DNA from: Saccharothrix violaceirubra
GTDB lineage: Bacteria; Actinomycetota; Actinomycetes; Mycobacteriales; Pseudonocardiaceae
DNA: 64,000 nucleotides
Assembly: GCF_014203755.1 (NCBI RefSeq)
Contig: NZ_JACHJS010000001.1
Span: 1,860,001-1,924,000, forward strand
Direction of reading: 5' to 3'
Shown: piece after piece, positions 60,269 through 64,000 of the stretch
How the letters are laid out: the number at the start of each line of letters is the position of its first letter
Numbering within the stretch: position 1 is the first letter of the stretch
The notes under the pieces: model-generated
What the model was told of the DNA's origin: nothing
Databases searched by the model: none
The model's input: the letters and a program-made list of their open reading frames with translations, nothing else
Made by a program: the position numbers and the translations under genes

Positions 60269-61818
60269 TCCGTCCACTCCGGACCGTGACATCCCCGTGG
60301 CCGGTCGTGGCCCAGTACCCGCGGTCCGGCCGGTCACGGCAGACCTGGTCGGCCGGGGGCGCCGTCAGGTCGAAGTCGCCCCGGCGTCGGGCCTGCCCCG
60401 TCGGACCGCCGACGGGGACACGGCCGCCCACTGGGCAGGTCGCGCCGCGACCCGGGTGCCGGCCGGCGATGCCCGCCCCGGCCGCCACCCCGCGGCAAAC
60501 GAACGGCATGGCCGACGACCACCGGCTTCGGGTGTTCCCCGACCTGGACGCGGGCACGGGCGAGCGGGCCGGGACCCCGCCGGGAACGACCGGACGACGC
60601 GCCCCTGCCCACAACGGCGAACCCCGTCCACGGGAACCGTCCGACGAACCCGCCACCCGCGGTCGACGACGAGCCTCCGGCCAACTCGACGTGTCGGTCG
60701 GTCTCGACGACGACCCGCCCGGCGTGACCACCCGCATCCGCGGCCTGCCCACCGCCGTCCACCCCGCCCGGGCGCCATGCCGGTCACCGCGATCCTCGCC
60801 GCACTGGGACCGACAGGCCGTTCCCGGCATCGCGACCTCCGACACCATGCCACCCCATCCGGACGACAGCCCGAAAACCGTTCTCCCGCAACCCGGACAC
60901 GTCGTCACCGAGGCCGGTCGGACCCGCGATGGCGCACCCTCTCGCCGGGTCCTGCCCCCGGAGTCGGACCGCGGCCCGCATCCCGCGCGAGATCGGCGAC
61001 GCCACGGGCGTCAAGTCCTCCGGGCCCCGGCCGCCCACGTCGGCGCCACCCTTGGCCCGACGCCGCGGCGACGTCGATCAAGGGCGGGTCCGCCCCGGAC
61101 CGGGTGGCCGCGGCCTCGAACACGTCGTCCCCCGGGTTCGCCGCTCCGTCCGACCCGGTCGGCAGGACTTGCCACGGCAGGAGGGGGCCGAGGCGGGAGA
61201 CGCGACGCCGTCCTCGTCGCCCGGCTCACCGCCGGTCCGGGCGGTCATCGCGGCATGTTCCCGACCGGCTACGCGCGGCCTGCCCCGACCGTCCGGTAGG
61301 TGACACGACCACCCGCATCACCGGTCAGGGCCCCGCCCCGCCAGCGGGGCGTCGAACGCGCCCCGGACCGGATCGCCGCGTACCTCGGATATGCCCGCGA
61401 GCGCGAACGGTCTTCCGCACGGCCACGAAGCCGTCGTTCGACGGGCATGATCCGCGCCACTGTTCGCCGACTCGCGCAAAAAACCTGATCCACGGCCGGT
61501 CGCTGAAAACACTTCGTTTCCATAGTGATAATTCCCGAATCTTTCCGGCTGTGGTAGCACTTGTGCTCAAGGTGTCCGGAGTCTCTCCTGAGCTGGGATT
61601 ATGCATCAATGAATGACGGGTTCGAGTATTTCTCCTGATCGGGTGAACCGAATTCCTCGGAAGCGATGTCGTGGTGTGCTCCCGGAATTTCCGGTACGGT
61701 CCGGTGGTCGGTAATTCCGGTGACCGTCCGCGCCCGCCGGTGTGCACTCCGGCGGGACGGTCGCCGGCCGTGCCGACCTGTCCGTCCGCCCTGTGAACGC
61801 TGTGAAAGGATTCCGGTC
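60269..61818. other. 1.5-kb stretch without a convincing gene, upstream of aroC
   Basis: All long frames here are Arg/Pro/Gly-rich and lack recognisable motifs on either strand. One plus-strand frame from ATG 60511 to 61299 (MADDHRLRVFPDLDAGTG at its start) is the least bad but soon becomes low complexity. The last part (about 61480-61710) is clearly more AT-rich than the rest of the window, with clusters such as ATAGTGATAATTCCCGAATC, and may hold the aroC promoter or foreign DNA. Most likely a decayed gene plus regulatory sequence. Confidence 0.55.
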
Positions 61819-63014
<1,196 letters not shown>

Positions 63015-63018
<4 letters not shown>

Positions 63019-63518
63019 GTCCCCGGTTCGTGGTCCTCGGCCCGCCCGGAGCGGGCAAGACCACGGTCGGGCAGCTGCTCGCGGAACGCTTGGCGCTGCC
63101 GTTCCGCGACACCGACGAGGACGTGGTGACCCGCACGGGCAAGCCGATCTCCGACATCTTCACCACCGAGGGCGAACCGGCCTTCCGGGCACTGGAGGAG
63201 GACGCGGTCGCCGACGGGCTCGCGACCCACGACGGCGTCCTCGCCCTGGGCGGTGGTGCCGTCCTGTCCGCCACGACGAGGGAGCGTCTCCAGGAGCACA
63301 CCGTCGTGTTCCTGAACGTGGGCATGGCCGAGGGCGTCCGCCGCACCGGCCTGTCCACCGCCCGCCCCCTGCTGGCCGGCGTGAACCCGCGCGCCACCTT
63401 CAAGACGCTGCTCGACGCCCGCCTTCCGCTCTACCGGCAGGTCGCGACGGTCGAGGTCCTGACCGACGACCTGGAACCCGAGCAGGTGGTGACCGCGATC
63501 CTGGCCGCCCACCCCTGA
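63015..63518 (+). CDS. aroK: Shikimate kinase
   Basis: 167 residues, GTG 63015 overlapping aroC (GTGA). P-loop [16 protein letters not shown], shikimate-binding DTDEDVV, GGGAV, and the lid arginines in STARPLLAG. It phosphorylates shikimate using ATP. aroB follows after an unusually long 453-bp gap. Confidence 0.96.
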
Positions 63519-63971
63519 CCGGGTCCTCGGCACGGGCGCCCGATGGTCCGAGCCGAGCCCGGGAGCCCGGCCGGACAGGAACCCGGGCGGCGGTCGAGTG
63601 GGACAGGACTCCAGGCGACGGTCGAGTGGACAGCGGTCCGGTGAGCGATGGTCGACCGGACGCCGGTCGGGCCGAGCCTGGTCCGGTTCGGTCGGGTCCA
63701 GCCCGGTTCGGTTCGGTCGGGTCTGCCCGGTCGGTCCAGGCAGGTCTGGTCCGGCGGATCGGTCCGGTCCGGTGTCGTGTGGTCGGCCGGTTCGTCCGGG
63801 TGGTCGCCGGGTCCGGACGGGACCTGGCCGGGCGGCGTCCGGTGATGTGTGCCGGGCCGGGTGTGGGAAGTTGGACGGGTCGGCGTGTCCGGCACGCCGG
63901 TGCCGGAGGGCGTGCGGGACGGTGGATCCGCGATGGGTGACGACGACAGGATCGACGACAGGGGAGTGGTG
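63519..63971. repeat. Degenerate GGTCGG/GGTCCGGT-rich intergenic stretch
   Basis: 453 bases between aroK and aroB filled with short imperfect repeats of GGTC[C/G]GGT and GGTTCGGTCGGGT type and an earlier CGACGGTCGAGTGG-like repeat. No credible gene. aroK and aroB are usually adjacent, so this expansion is odd. Confidence 0.65.
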
Positions 63972-64000
63972 ATGGGCGAGCCGGTGCGCATCCGGGTTGC
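63972..64000 (+). CDS. aroB: 3-dehydroquinate synthase, first codons only
   Basis: ATG 63972 with GGGGAG 6 nt upstream. The visible start (MGEPVRIRV) agrees with AroB N termini, and aroB is the expected gene after aroK in actinobacteria. The rest lies outside the window, so the call rests on position and nine residues. GTG codons at 63966 and 63969 are in frame too. Confidence 0.7.

Noticed and set aside
60204-60908. 234-codon minus-strand gene in the aroC upstream gap
   Set aside because: Low-complexity Arg/Gly/Pro composition, no ribosome site or motif, and it overlaps the end of the peptidase gene.

Overview
The window is high-GC actinobacterial DNA. GTG/TTG starts, 4-nt ATGA/GTGA overlaps and leaderless promoters are common. 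The gene content (tandem DUF3558 lipoproteins, a DUF5753/DUF397 pair, AfsR-type regulator, DasR/dre control, the order alaS-ruvX-mltG-aroE ... aroC-aroK-aroB) suggests a chromosomal segment of a filamentous actinomycete, most likely Pseudonocardiales (Saccharothrix/Actinosynnema/Lentzea-like). The taxonomic guess is inference; no rRNA, tRNA, phage or CRISPR was seen.

Region 1 (1-7.6 kb) is accessory. It has a partial SDR oxidoreductase with a zinc-ribbon-like segment, then a predicted nucleotide-signalling pair: a TRPM-type SLOG (LSDAT) domain fused to a SLATT-like two-TM module, followed by a second SLATT-like membrane protein. Next, behind a promoter overlapped by a perfect interrupted palindrome, a 31-residue Cys/Ser/Thr-rich peptide gene is translationally coupled (TGATG) to a degenerate-NTPase/TPR protein. 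Small regulators and a DUF5753/DUF397 pair follow.

Region 2 (7.6-16.5 kb) contains a duplicated, partly decayed module (helical protein + DUF3558 lipoprotein + LysR tail fragment), an intact LysR regulator, and a divergent pair resembling GriI/GriH, which make 3-amino-4-hydroxybenzoate. An AraC regulator, a VOC protein and a UvrA-like ABC protein follow.

Region 3 (16.5-35.5 kb) is mixed metabolism and regulation: idi, DUF998, acyl-CoA ligase with a divergent TetR, a GCS2 ligase, metallophosphoesterase plus Sfp-type phosphopantetheinyl transferase, a lone IS5-type DUF4096 domain protein, a coupled LytTR regulator/DUF485/acetate-type symporter/LytS-type kinase operon, an MFS exporter and an AfsR-type regulator. 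Intergenic arrays of a 22-bp repeat occur near 16.9-17.2, 35.4 and 41.1 kb; the first forms a mirror-image 4+4 inverted structure.

Region 4 (35.5-50.3 kb) carries a Ski2-like helicase, an ECF cobalt/nickel transporter with a CbiQ-CbiO fusion, rarA, a methyltransferase, and a five-gene iron-regulated NIS siderophore operon: decarboxylase, two IucA/IucC synthetases, acetyltransferase and N-hydroxylase. Its promoter carries an IdeR/DmdR-type iron box. Two synthetases with a decarboxylase and no aminotransferase suggest a citrate-diamine hydroxamate.

Region 5 (50.3-64 kb) is core: DUF948, alaS, ruvX, mltG, aroE, then a DasR-controlled GlcNAc-type PTS lying inside the aro neighbourhood, a short A24 prepilin peptidase, a 1.5-kb stretch without a convincing gene, and aroC-aroK with the start of aroB at the window edge.
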